A DNA stretch of 10,908 nt from Gudongella sp051744365 (GCA_051744365.1 JBNJCX010000053.1:1-10908), one strand, 5' to 3'; counted from the first letter of the stretch, positions 1 through 5,456 are shown. The notes: generated by a model not told the origin, from the letters alone. Numbers and translations are program-made.

Positions 1-1349
1 TCAGCCTCTTTTTCCTCAAGCTCCCGAATTTTTGCTTTCTTTTCCTGTTGCTGCTGTGCCACAATTCTTTCATATTTGGCCTGGATTATTTCATATGCTG
101 ATTCCTCATCAACCGCCTCCGTGTACTTATAGAACATCGGCGAGTTGTTAATGATGCCCTTTCTCATTGCGGGATCAAGGGTTCCGATTACGCTTCTTGG
201 AGGTGCGATAAGAGCTTTTTCAACAACTGAGGGCTTGCCTTCGTCATCAAGGAAGGATACCAGGGCTTCACCGGTTTTCAGCTGGGTGATGACCTCCTCC
301 ACATGGAACGCAGGATTCTGCCTGAAGGTTTCCGCTGCTGCCTTGATTGCCTTCTGCTCCTTTGGCGTATATGCCCTCAGGGCGTGCTGGATTCTGTTTC
401 CAAGCTGACCGAGAACACTGTCCGGAATATCCGCAGGATTCTGGGTCACAAAGAATACTCCTACACCCTTTGAACGGATCAGCCTTACAACAAGCTCAAT
501 CTTTTCAAGAAGAGCCTTTGGTGTGTCGTTGAACAAGAGATGTGCCTCGTCAAAGAAGAATATAATCTTTGGCTTTTCAGAGTCTCCAACCTCCGGCAGC
601 TGCTCAAACAGCTCTGACAACAGCCATAGAAGGAATGTGGAGTAGATTCTCGGTGAATTAAAGAGATCCTGTGATGCCAGGACATTTACAATTCCCTTAC
701 CATCGATATCGGTCATCAGAAGATCCTTGATTTCCAGTGAAGGCTCTCCAAAGAATATATCGCCACCCTGTGATTCAAGGGTAAGAAGCGATCTCTGGAT
801 TGCTCCGATTGACTGAGGTGAAATATTTCCATATTGAAGGGAATATTCTTTTCTGTTGTCTCCCAGGTATTGAAGCATGGACCTCAGGTCCTTCAGATCC
901 ACAAGAAGCCATCCGTTTTCATCTGCAACCCTGAAGGCTATATGAAGTATTCCCGTCTGGACCTCGTTCAAGTCAAGAAGTCTTGCAAGAAGTATCGGTC
1001 CCATCTCCGTTATATCTGTTCTTACGGGATGGCCAAGCTTTCCATAGACATCCCACAGCCTGACGGGGAAGGATGTGAAGCTGAAGCCTTCCAGCCCGAT
1101 CGTATCTATTCTCTCCTTAAGCTTGTCATTCATTGAGCCAGGCTCTGCAAGGCTCGCCAGGTCGCCCTTTACATCAGCAAGGAAGACAGGAACCCCTATA
1201 TCACTAAAATGCTCCGCAAGAACCTTAAGGGAAATCGTCTTTCCTGTTCCCGTAGCTCCCGCAATAAGTCCGTGGCGGTTGCTCATCCTTGAAAGCAGCT
1301 GAACCTTTTCGTCGCCTTTTCCTATGGTAAATCTGTAGCCATCTGCCAT
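1..1349 (-). CDS. HerA-type ATPase, DUF853/YjgR family (C-terminus cut off by the window edge)
   Basis: This is a cytoplasmic P-loop ATPase of the HerA/FtsK superfamily, in the DUF853 (E. coli YjgR-like) branch. It was read from the reverse complement: 449 complete codons with no stop, running off the left end. The Walker A motif GATGTGKT is at residues 31-38. A FLADVKGDLASL segment, typical of this family, follows at about 56-67. Walker B is IIFFFDEAH at 262-270 (D267, E268). A VTQNPADIP sensor-like motif begins at 301 and is followed by the family-typical QLGNRIQHALRAYTPKEQKA stretch. The visible C-terminus (about 425-449) is a Gln/Lys/Glu-rich helix. Family members are about 500 residues, so roughly 50 are missing. 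The ATG at 1349 is preceded by AGGAGG with 7 bases between. The exact substrate of DUF853 proteins is not established; DNA translocation is inferred only from the HerA fold. Confidence 0.93.
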   Translation of the reverse strand, partial: MADGYRFTIGKGDEKVQLLSRMSNRHGLIAGATGTGKTISLKVLAEHFSDIGVPVFLADVKGDLASLAEPGSMNDKLKERIDTIGLEGFSFTSFPVRLWDVYGKLGHPVRTDITEMGPILLARLLDLNEVQTGILHIAFRVADENGWLLVDLKDLRSMLQYLGDNRKEYSLQYGNISPQSIGAIQRSLLTLESQGGDIFFGEPSLEIKDLLMTDIDGKGIVNVLASQDLFNSPRIYSTFLLWLLSELFEQLPEVGDSEKPKIIFFFDEAHLLFNDTPKALLEKIELVVRLIRSKGVGVFFVTQNPADIPDSVLGQLGNRIQHALRAYTPKEQKAIKAAAETFRQNPAFHVEEVITQLKTGEALVSFLDDEGKPSVVEKALIAPPRSVIGTLDPAMRKGIINNSPMFYKYTEAVDEESAYEIIQAKYERIVAQQQQEKKAKIRELEEKEA

Positions 1350-1381
1350 TTTTCAATCCTCCTATTTTATCTCTTTGTGTT

Positions 1382-1410
1382 ATTGTATTACAGCAAGGGG
1401 GAGATATCAA
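1382..1410 (-). promoter_or_regulatory. Sigma-A promoter of the HerA-type ATPase gene
   Basis: Read on the minus strand, TTGATA (1405-1410) is separated by exactly 17 bp from TACAAT (1382-1387), each 5/6 to consensus. The predicted transcript would start near 1375, giving a leader of about 26 nt that carries the AGGAGG site. The -35 box begins just after the T-run of the upstream gene's terminator, so the two adjacent minus-strand genes are probably separate transcription units. Confidence 0.72.
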
Positions 1411-1440
1411 TAAAAAAGGAAGCTACTTATGTAGCCTCCC
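1411..1440 (-). terminator. Rho-independent terminator of the DUF4332 gene
   Basis: On the minus strand, GGAGGCTAC, loop ATAA, GTAGCTTCC form a 9-bp stem with one G:U pair, followed by TTTTTTA. It starts 2-5 bases after the stop codon of the DUF4332 gene. The T-run abuts the -35 box of the next gene. Confidence 0.85.
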
Positions 1441-1441
1441 C

Positions 1442-1846
1442 TTAGTGTTTAACAACCTTGGGCAGATCCTTTGCCCTGATAATCCAGTTTTCAATCTGTT
1501 TCTGTGCCGGAAGACCTCTTACAACAGGTCTCTTCTCATTTACTTCCTTCATTTTCTCCAATACACCGGCCGCATTTCTCTTTGCAAGCTCTGGAGCAGA
1601 ATCAATTCCTGCATTTTCAAGAATTTCAGCATATTGGGGGCCAATTCCCTTGACTCGGTAAAGGTCACAATGATTTACCCATGTAAGTAGGAGTTTTTCA
1701 CTAATACCGGTTTCCTTGGCAAGCTTTGCACGTCCTTTTTTATCTCCTCCGACCTCAAGCAGCTTCTCTGTGGTTTCGATTCCCGCTTCCTTCAATTTTG
1801 CTTCATATGCTTCGCCTACGCCTTCAATAGCACTGATTTTTGCCAT
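1442..1846 (-). CDS. DUF4332 helix-hairpin-helix protein
   Basis: A small 134-residue soluble protein matching the DUF4332 family pattern. It contains two helix-hairpin-helix-like repeats: IEGVGEAYEAKLKEAGI at about 7-23 and VKGIGPQYAEILENAGI at about 65-81. Each has the GhG turn that usually contacts the DNA backbone. There is no signal peptide or membrane segment. The ATG at 1846 has a GGGGGG ribosome binding site 6-7 bases upstream. The gene lies between a divergent promoter region (shared with the thioesterase gene) and its own terminator, so it is probably monocistronic. Nonspecific nucleic-acid binding is inferred from the fold; no enzymatic residues are visible. The cellular role of this family is not known to me. 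Confidence 0.88.
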   Translation of the reverse strand: MAKISAIEGVGEAYEAKLKEAGIETTEKLLEVGGDKKGRAKLAKETGISEKLLLTWVNHCDLYRVKGIGPQYAEILENAGIDSAPELAKRNAAGVLEKMKEVNEKRPVVRGLPAQKQIENWIIRAKDLPKVVKH

Positions 1847-1877
1847 AATTACCCCCCTTTTTTGTTTTATTACTTAC

Positions 1878-1905
1878 TTTATACCACAAATCAGTAGATT
1901 GTAAC
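1878..1905 (-). promoter_or_regulatory. Promoter of the DUF4332 gene (extended -10)
   Basis: On the minus strand, TATAAA (complement of 1878-1883) is preceded by TGG, giving an extended -10 element. GTTACA (1900-1905) lies 16 bp upstream as a weak -35 (4/6). It sits back-to-back with the thioesterase promoter in a 117-120 bp A/T-rich divergent region. Confidence 0.5.
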
Positions 1906-1920
1906 ATTTATCCAAAAAAA

Positions 1921-1950
1921 TTGAAAAAAAATCCACTTTTCTGCTATAAT
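1921..1950 (+). promoter_or_regulatory. Promoter of the acyl-ACP thioesterase gene
   Basis: TTGAAA (1921-1926) and a perfect TATAAT (1945-1950) are separated by 18 bp. TGC directly precedes the -10, making it an extended -10 element. Transcription should start near 1957, only about 13 nt before the preferred start codon, so the GGAGGG site (1958-1963) would be at the very 5' end of the mRNA. Confidence 0.78.
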
Positions 1951-1969
1951 TGATTTCGGAGGGATGAAA

Positions 1970-2716
1970 ATGAGCAAATTCTGGAAGAAATTTACCATAC
2001 CATATTACGATACAGATAGTGAAGGATATATAAGACCGGAGAATATACTCGCATATATGGCTGAGACATCAAATTGGCATAGCGACTATCTCCATGTAGG
2101 ATTTGAGGATCTAGCAAGGAATAATCAGGCATGGATGCTTCTTCGCTGGGAGGCCCAGTTCAACAGATACCCCAAGGCAAAGGAAGAGGTCAGCATAGGT
2201 ACATGGACCTCGGGCTTTGACAGGTTCTATGCCACCAGGGAATTTGTATTGACTGATAAGAATGGGGAGCTTCTTGCCAAGGCGACCACCAAGTGGGTCT
2301 TTCTGGATCTGGAGAAGAGAAGGCCGAGGAGGATTCCAGAAGAAATTCAGGAGAGGTACAGCTTTGTGGAGGAATTCAACTTTCCCAGATTGACGGAGAT
2401 GAAGCAGCTCTCCGGCGAAATTGTGGAAACAGGACCGATCAGGGTAAGAAAGAGCGATATAGACAACAACAACCACGTAAACAATATCAGATATATCGAG
2501 TGGATGCAGGAGGGCCTTCCTGAGGAAATATACAACGATATGAGAATTCACAGACTTGGAATAGTATTCAAGAAGGAAATCCTGCTCGGAGACAGCTTTG
2601 TGACATTATGGAGAAAGGGAGAGGAAGAAGGACATCTGGACCACCTTATTTCAGTCCATGGTGAACAGAATGCCCAGGGCTATACCCTGTGGAAAGAAAA
2701 AAGACTTCTAGAATAA
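1970..2716 (+). CDS. Acyl-ACP thioesterase (FatA/FatB-type double hotdog)
   Basis: This cytosolic enzyme hydrolyses acyl-ACP to free fatty acid and ACP, ending or adjusting fatty acid synthesis. The 248-residue length and the two tandem hotdog domains (about 1-130 and 145-248) fit bacterial acyl-ACP thioesterases (PF01643). The active-site segment DIDNNNHVNNIRYIEW (163-178) matches the plant FatB pattern DxDxNxHVNN, giving D165, N167 and H169. E203 in VFKKEILLGD fits the position of the fourth catalytic residue. The N-terminal PYYDTDSEGYIRPENILAYM is typical. An in-frame ATG at 1964 abuts GGAGGG with no spacing, so the ATG at 1970, with about 6 bases of spacing, was chosen. The gene is monocistronic, with its own promoter and a terminator that contains its stop codon. 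Chain-length preference cannot be read from the sequence. Confidence 0.92.
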   Translation: MSKFWKKFTIPYYDTDSEGYIRPENILAYMAETSNWHSDYLHVGFEDLARNNQAWMLLRWEAQFNRYPKAKEEVSIGTWTSGFDRFYATREFVLTDKNGELLAKATTKWVFLDLEKRRPRRIPEEIQERYSFVEEFNFPRLTEMKQLSGEIVETGPIRVRKSDIDNNNHVNNIRYIEWMQEGLPEEIYNDMRIHRLGIVFKKEILLGDSFVTLWRKGEEEGHLDHLISVHGEQNAQGYTLWKEKRLLE

Positions 2717-2734
2717 TCTAGAAGTCCGTTTTTT
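2692..2734. terminator. Bidirectional terminator containing both convergent stop codons
   Basis: GACTTCTAGA (2703-2712), loop ATAA (2713-2716) and TCTAGAAGTC (2717-2726) form a perfect 10-bp hairpin. A T-run follows on the plus strand (2729-2734), and an A-run precedes it (T-run on the minus strand). The TAA of the thioesterase is in the loop (2714-2716). The TAG of the opposing gene (complement of 2718-2720) is in the stem. It therefore terminates both genes. Confidence 0.93.
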
Positions 2735-3209
2735 CAATCTTTCCTTTTTCATTAAGTACCATTTCGGTAATCTTGTCCAAGACGGGGACATCGCCAACCT
2801 TGATGCACTCAAGGGTATGGATCTTCTTGCCGACTGCCTTGCCTTGCTTGAAGTTTGCCTTTATTACCTTCATAAGTGAAACAGGGTGCTCAGGCTCCTT
2901 AAGGGATACAAACGCAGTACCTTCAACTCCGATTGCCTCGCCTACAAGCTTTTCAAAGTCCACATTGTCAAGTCCGGGTATAAGGAAGAACTCCGCTTCC
3001 TTTTGGAGATCCTCAAAGCCCTTGACCTGGACGTTTGAGAAGTTTTTCTTGGCAACTGCCATAAGTGAAGCCATCAGTGGCCTGATGCCTGCCGATCTGT
3101 GTCCTGAAACAACAATGGACTCTTTTCTCATAAGAGCCGCTTCGATGTACTCTCCCTGCTCCTGAGTCATAAACCCCTGGTCTACAAATTTCTGAATCAT
3201 TGGATTCAA
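2718..3209 (-). CDS. Unrecognised small protein; possible degenerate secretion-ATPase (CpaF/VirB11-like) fold
   Basis: I do not recognise a named family. The product is about 163 residues, soluble, with no signal or membrane segment. A short helical N-terminus (MIQKFVDQGFMTQEQGEYIEAAL) leads into SIVVSGHRSAGIR (31-43). This resembles the strand and Walker A loop of type II/IV secretion ATPases (normally GxxGSGKT), but the Lys and Thr/Ser are replaced by I42 and R43, so ATP binding by this loop is doubtful. The segment EKLVGEAIGVEGTAFVSLKEPEHPVSLMKVIKA sits where those ATPases carry their Walker B/His-box region, but it lacks clear catalytic residues. Start choice: a GTG at 3218 overlaps the AAGGAG site, whereas the TTG at 3209 is 8 bases downstream of it and is preferred; an ATG at 3200 is too far. 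The gene is transcribed alone, divergent from mgsA. The kinship is inference only. Confidence 0.72.
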   Translation of the reverse strand: MNPMIQKFVDQGFMTQEQGEYIEAALMRKESIVVSGHRSAGIRPLMASLMAVAKKNFSNVQVKGFEDLQKEAEFFLIPGLDNVDFEKLVGEAIGVEGTAFVSLKEPEHPVSLMKVIKANFKQGKAVGKKIHTLECIKVGDVPVLDKITEMVLNEKGKIEKTDF

Positions 3210-3233
3210 TGAAATCACTCCTTTTAATAGTAT

Positions 3234-3262
3234 ATTATATCCATTCTACCATTAATTGATAA
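3234..3262 (-). promoter_or_regulatory. Promoter of the small CpaF-like protein gene
   Basis: On the minus strand, TTATCA (3257-3262, 4/6) lies 17 bp from a perfect TATAAT (3234-3239). The start site would be near 3227, again leaving only a very short leader before the AAGGAG site and the TTG at 3209. Confidence 0.65.
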
Positions 3263-3301
3263 AAACAGTAAGGATAAAAATTTCAGATAATTTGTTTTTA
3301 A

Positions 3302-3329
3302 TGGAAAGTTTATTCACCTGTGTTATAAT
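3302..3329 (+). promoter_or_regulatory. Promoter of mgsA
   Basis: TGGAAA (3302-3307, 4/6) lies 16 bp from a perfect TATAAT (3324-3329), and TGT before it gives an extended -10. The GAGGAGGAGG ribosome binding site follows at about 3338-3348. Confidence 0.68.
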
Positions 3330-3352
3330 TTCAATATGAGGAGGAGGATTTA

Positions 3353-3823
3353 ATGGAAGGTTCAACAATTAGAATGGCGAAAAAGAAAAAAATTGCTCTT
3401 ATAGCACATGATAATATGAAGAAGGAGCTTATAGAATGGACAAGACAAAACAAGGAAAAGCTTTCAGGTCATCACCTGGTGGGTACGGGAACAACGGCCA
3501 GTCTTATTGAAGAGAGGACAGGACTTCCCGTAAGGGGCTACAAGTCAGGCCCGTTTGGTGGAGACCTGCAGGTTGGAGCGAGGATAGCGGAGGGAGCAAT
3601 AGACTTTATGATATTCTTCTGGGATCCACTTGAGGCGCAGCCACATGATCCTGATGTAAAGGCACTCCTCCGGATTGCGGTTCTCTATGATCTGCCGGTA
3701 GCCAACAACAGGGCTACAGCCGATTTTCTACTTAGCTCCCCATATATGGAAACAGAGTATGACAGACACATATTTGACTTCGAGAATGTGTTAAAGGACA
3801 GGGTTAAGCTGTATAATGAGTAG
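3353..3823 (+). CDS. mgsA: Methylglyoxal synthase
   Basis: This enzyme converts dihydroxyacetone phosphate to methylglyoxal and phosphate in the cytosol, a bypass of lower glycolysis that relieves phosphate limitation and sugar-phosphate stress. The 156 residues align without gaps to E. coli MgsA over residues 11-150. The phosphate-binding GTGTTASLI (44-52) and SGPFGGDLQVG (65-75) are present, with catalytic D71. The FFWDPL (88-93) and PHDPDVKALLR (97-107) segments supply H98 and D101. D20 and R150, described in E. coli as an intersubunit allosteric salt bridge, are also kept, so phosphate-responsive allostery is plausible. The ATG at 3353 was chosen because a repeated GAGGAGGAGG site ends 5-6 bases upstream; the Met at residue 8 is less well placed. 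No clear terminator follows, so some read-through into the cold-shock gene is possible. Confidence 0.97.
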   Translation: MEGSTIRMAKKKKIALIAHDNMKKELIEWTRQNKEKLSGHHLVGTGTTASLIEERTGLPVRGYKSGPFGGDLQVGARIAEGAIDFMIFFWDPLEAQPHDPDVKALLRIAVLYDLPVANNRATADFLLSSPYMETEYDRHIFDFENVLKDRVKLYNE

Positions 3824-3879
3824 AATTGTCGGGAAAATGGATATATTCCGCTAATTTTTGACAAATTGGCAAAAAAACC

Positions 3880-3908
3880 TTGCAATTTGGGGTTAAAGGT
3901 GTTATCAT
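3880..3908 (+). promoter_or_regulatory. Promoter of the cold-shock protein gene
   Basis: TTGCAA (3880-3885) and TATCAT (3903-3908) are separated by 17 bp. A second possible pair overlaps it: a perfect TTGACA (3858-3863) with TGCAAT (3881-3886), also 17 bp apart. Either gives a long leader of about 120-145 nt before the ATG at 4037, as is usual for cold-shock genes. Confidence 0.65.
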
Positions 3909-3942
3909 TAACATGAGCTTTAATTCAAAAGTAATAAAAGAA

Positions 3943-3992
3943 ACAACAATTTTAGTTTGCCTTATCAAAGTATAACTCAAATTTATTGTTGT
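3943..3992 (+). promoter_or_regulatory. Hairpin in the cold-shock gene 5' untranslated region
   Basis: ACAACAAT (3943-3950) pairs with ATTGTTGT (3985-3992) in an 8-bp A/U-rich stem. An inner TTTG/CAAA pairing can extend it beyond a small internal loop. The weak stem would be stable mainly at low temperature. It lies between the promoter and the GGAGG site (4024-4028). A thermosensing role is inference by analogy with other csp leaders; no E. coli-type cold box was recognised. Confidence 0.45.
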
Positions 3993-4036
3993 AAAGGTTA
4001 CATGAATTAAAGGAATAAATTTTTGGAGGTTATGCA

Positions 4037-4234
4037 ATGAAAGGTACAGTAAAATGGTTTAACGCAGAAAAAGGATTTGGATTTATTACAACTGAGGAAG
4101 GCAATGACGTATTTGCCCACTACTCACAAATTCAAAAAGAAGGCTTCAAGACTCTTGAAGAAGGTCAAGAAGTTGAGTTTAATGTAGTAGAAGGTCAAAA
4201 AGGTCTTCAAGCAGAAGACATCAAAGCAGTTTAA
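4037..4234 (+). CDS. Cold-shock protein (CspA family RNA chaperone)
   Basis: A 65-residue single cold-shock domain that binds single-stranded nucleic acid and melts RNA secondary structure. RNP1 is KGFGFI (12-17), and RNP2 is VFAHY (25-29), where most homologues have VFVHF. The surface aromatics W8, F9, F14, F16, F26, H28 and F37 are in the usual places, and the GTVKWFN opening is family-typical. The length matches the family norm of 65-70. GGAGG at 4024-4028 sits 8 bases before the ATG. The gene has its own promoter, a long leader and a strong terminator, so it is a single-gene unit, though read-through from mgsA is possible. Codons are more A/T-rich and AAA/GAA-biased than in neighbouring genes, as is common for highly expressed csp genes. 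Which paralogue (CspA, B, C or D) it is cannot be decided. Confidence 0.96.
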   Translation: MKGTVKWFNAEKGFGFITTEEGNDVFAHYSQIQKEGFKTLEEGQEVEFNVVEGQKGLQAEDIKAV

Positions 4235-4245
4235 TTAAGACCTGT

Positions 4246-4279
4246 AAGCCTCCCGGATCAAACCGGGAGGCTTTTCTTT
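4246..4279 (+). terminator. Terminator of the cold-shock gene
   Basis: AAGCCTCCCGG (4246-4256), loop ATCAAA and CCGGGAGGCTT form an 11-bp perfect stem, followed by TTCTTT. It begins 11 bases after the stop codon. Confidence 0.93.
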
Positions 4280-4291
4280 GCGTTTGAGGGT

Positions 4292-4320
4292 TTGACAAGG
4301 CTTTTAGCCTGTGTTAAGGT
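4292..4320 (+). promoter_or_regulatory. Possible promoter of the prolyl isomerase gene
   Basis: A perfect TTGACA (4292-4297) is followed 17 bp later by TAAGGT (4315-4320), a poor -10 (3/6). A small dyad, AGGCT-TTT-AGCCT (4298-4310), sits in the spacer directly after the -35. It could be an operator or chance. An alternative -10, TAGAAT (4325-4330), lacks a matching -35. Confidence 0.35.
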
Positions 4321-4354
4321 TTAATAGAATATATTTAAATAAAGGAGAGATTTG

Positions 4355-5101
4355 ATGAGCGAGCAACAATTGGTTGCAGTAGTGAACGGCAAGGAAATAT
4401 CAAGAGGAGACGTAATGAAATTCCTCAACGACATGGGTCCACAGGTGGCTATGCAGTTTCAATCCCCTGAGGGTATAAAAAGGGTAATCCAGGAAATTGT
4501 AAATCAGGAGCTTCTTTATCTTGATGCGGTGGATCAGAATATGGAAGAAGAGACTGAATTCAAGGAGGCCTTTGAAGAGACAAAGAAGAACCTTCTCAAG
4601 GGATATGCATTTAACAAGCTTGTAGCTGACATCAACACAGAGGAAGAGGAAATGAAGGAATTCTTCCAGGAAAACAAGAGCTTGTTCAGCCAGCAGGAGA
4701 CAATGAAGGCAAGTCATATACTTGTTGAGGACGAGGACAAGGCCGAGGAGATCATCCAGGAAATAGATGATGGATTGGACTTTGAGGAAGCGGCAGCGAA
4801 TTATTCGTCATGCCCTTCAAAGGAAGCCGGAGGATCACTTGGTGAGTTTGGCAAGGGTCAGATGGTTCCTGAATTTGAGGAGGCAGCTTTCAATTTGGAG
4901 GTTGGAGCCATATCAGAGCCTGTAAAGACTCAGTTTGGATACCACATTATCCGATTGGACGCAAAGAACGAGGCACAGGAGCCACAGTTCGAGGAAGTGA
5001 AGGAGCAGGTTCAGCAGCAGGTTCTTGCAAAGAAGCAGGAAGCAAAGTATCAGAGCAAGATAGCGGGACTTAAGATCAAGTATCCTGTAGAAATAATCTA
5101 A
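4355..5101 (+). CDS. Cytosolic parvulin-type peptidyl-prolyl cis-trans isomerase (PpiC/SurA-like)
   Basis: This protein catalyses cis-trans isomerisation of prolyl bonds and probably also acts as a chaperone. Of its 248 residues, 1-110 form a helical SurA/trigger-like N-terminal region that opens with VAVVNGKEISRGDV. A parvulin domain spans about 117-203, with KASHILVEDEDKA (118-130), GGSLGEFGKGQMVPEFEEAAF (159-179) and FGYHIIRL (194-201), so H121 and H197 of the parvulin core are kept. A Gln/Glu-rich C-terminal helix (208-235) follows. There is no signal peptide or lipobox, unlike extracellular PrsA, so it should stay in the cytosol. The ATG at 4355 lies 7 bases after AGGAG; an in-frame TTG at 4352 is less well spaced. 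The gene is flanked by terminators on both sides, hence monocistronic. Its protein clients are unknown. Confidence 0.93.
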   Translation: MSEQQLVAVVNGKEISRGDVMKFLNDMGPQVAMQFQSPEGIKRVIQEIVNQELLYLDAVDQNMEEETEFKEAFEETKKNLLKGYAFNKLVADINTEEEEMKEFFQENKSLFSQQETMKASHILVEDEDKAEEIIQEIDDGLDFEEAAANYSSCPSKEAGGSLGEFGKGQMVPEFEEAAFNLEVGAISEPVKTQFGYHIIRLDAKNEAQEPQFEEVKEQVQQQVLAKKQEAKYQSKIAGLKIKYPVEII

Positions 5102-5113
5102 TAGAAAAAGCAA

Positions 5114-5153
5114 TCACCTGCGGGTCTTAATTGATCCGCAGGTGAATTTTTTT
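5114..5153. terminator. Strong terminator after the prolyl isomerase gene (likely bidirectional)
   Basis: TCACCTGCGG (5114-5123) pairs with CCGCAGGTGA (5136-5145), extendable by three inner pairs including one G:U. Seven Ts (5147-5153) follow. A run of As upstream (5105-5109) gives a T-run on the minus strand, so it can also serve the decayed minus-strand gene that ends at 5162. Confidence 0.93.
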
Positions 5154-5161
5154 GTCCCTTT

Positions 5162-5359
5162 TTATCTGTAGGCCCTGAAGTACTGGTCAGGATATTTTGT
5201 ATCAATACATTCTTTGTGCTTGTTTGTGTGTACCCAGTTTGGATTTCTTAGGATTTCCCGTCCCAGCGCAACAAGATCAGCCCTGCTGTTCTGAAGGATT
5301 TCCTCTACCTGGTCCAGATCCTTTATGAGACCAACTGCATCAGCAAAATCACCTGGTTT
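5162..5359 (-). pseudogene. C-terminal remnant of an NADH:flavin oxidoreductase (Old Yellow Enzyme family)
   Basis: Reading the minus strand from 5359, about 65 codons end in TAA at 5162-5164 and encode the C-terminal part of an OYE/YqjM-type flavin oxidoreductase. The recognisable core is AVGLIKDLDQVEEILQNSRA, followed by DLVALGREILRNPNW. In intact enzymes these segments close the TIM barrel and help bind the FMN phosphate. An in-frame stop (complement of 5360-5362) lies immediately upstream, no start codon or ribosome binding site precedes the fragment, and no earlier part of the roughly 340-residue enzyme is present in any frame upstream. The reading frame itself is undamaged, so the loss was probably a recent deletion or rearrangement with a breakpoint near 5350-5360. 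Family assignment is confident; non-function is inferred from the truncation. Confidence 0.87.
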
Positions 5360-5375
5360 TTATTTATACCACTAA

Positions 5376-5456
5376 ATATTGTATTAATACCATTTTTATT
5401 CCGCCCTCTTGAATATTATTGAATTAAGGAGGTGAAATGTGGTATTAATATAGTAT
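5376..5456. repeat. Inverted pair of TGGTATTAATA elements upstream of nqrB
   Basis: The minus strand of 5376-5392 and the plus strand of 5440-5456 share 15 of 17 bases (TGGTATTAATA, then C/T, A, A/G, TAT); both differences are transitions. The left copy contains a perfect 10-bp palindrome, GTATTAATAC (5381-5390); the right copy contains 9 of these bases. The pair frames the likely promoter area of the nqr operon and looks like a two-site operator, but small-element termini or chance in A/T-rich DNA cannot be excluded. Confidence 0.5.
5425..5448 (+). promoter_or_regulatory. Orphan strong ribosome binding site with a three-codon upstream ORF (Met-Trp-Tyr-stop)
   Basis: TAAGGAGGTGA (5425-5435) is an 11-base perfect complement of the 16S rRNA tail. 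It is followed by ATG TGG TAT TAA (5437-5448). The spacing from GGAGG to ATG is 4 bases, slightly short. It lies 45 bases upstream of the nqrB start, which has its own perfect site. It is either a tiny leader peptide or the leftover translation start of a deleted first gene such as nqrA. No convincing sigma-A promoter was found in 5363-5492; TTGAAT boxes at 5409 and 5419 lack good partners. Confidence 0.4.

Noticed and set aside
834..1302. Two plus-strand open frames of 100 and 75 codons
   Set aside because: They lie opposite the HerA-type ATPase gene, which has Walker motifs and a good start on the minus strand.
1964..1969. ATG at 1964 as the thioesterase start
   Set aside because: It directly abuts GGAGGG with no spacing; the in-frame ATG six bases later is correctly spaced.
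2111..2551. A 146-codon open frame on the minus strand
   Set aside because: Antisense to the thioesterase catalytic region; no start signal or recognisable features.
3210..3218. GTG at 3218 as the start of the small CpaF-like gene
   Set aside because: The GTG overlaps the AAGGAG ribosome binding site; the TTG at 3209 has 8-base spacing.
3824..3879. A terminator for mgsA
   Set aside because: GGATATATTCC can form only a trivial stem and no T-run follows.
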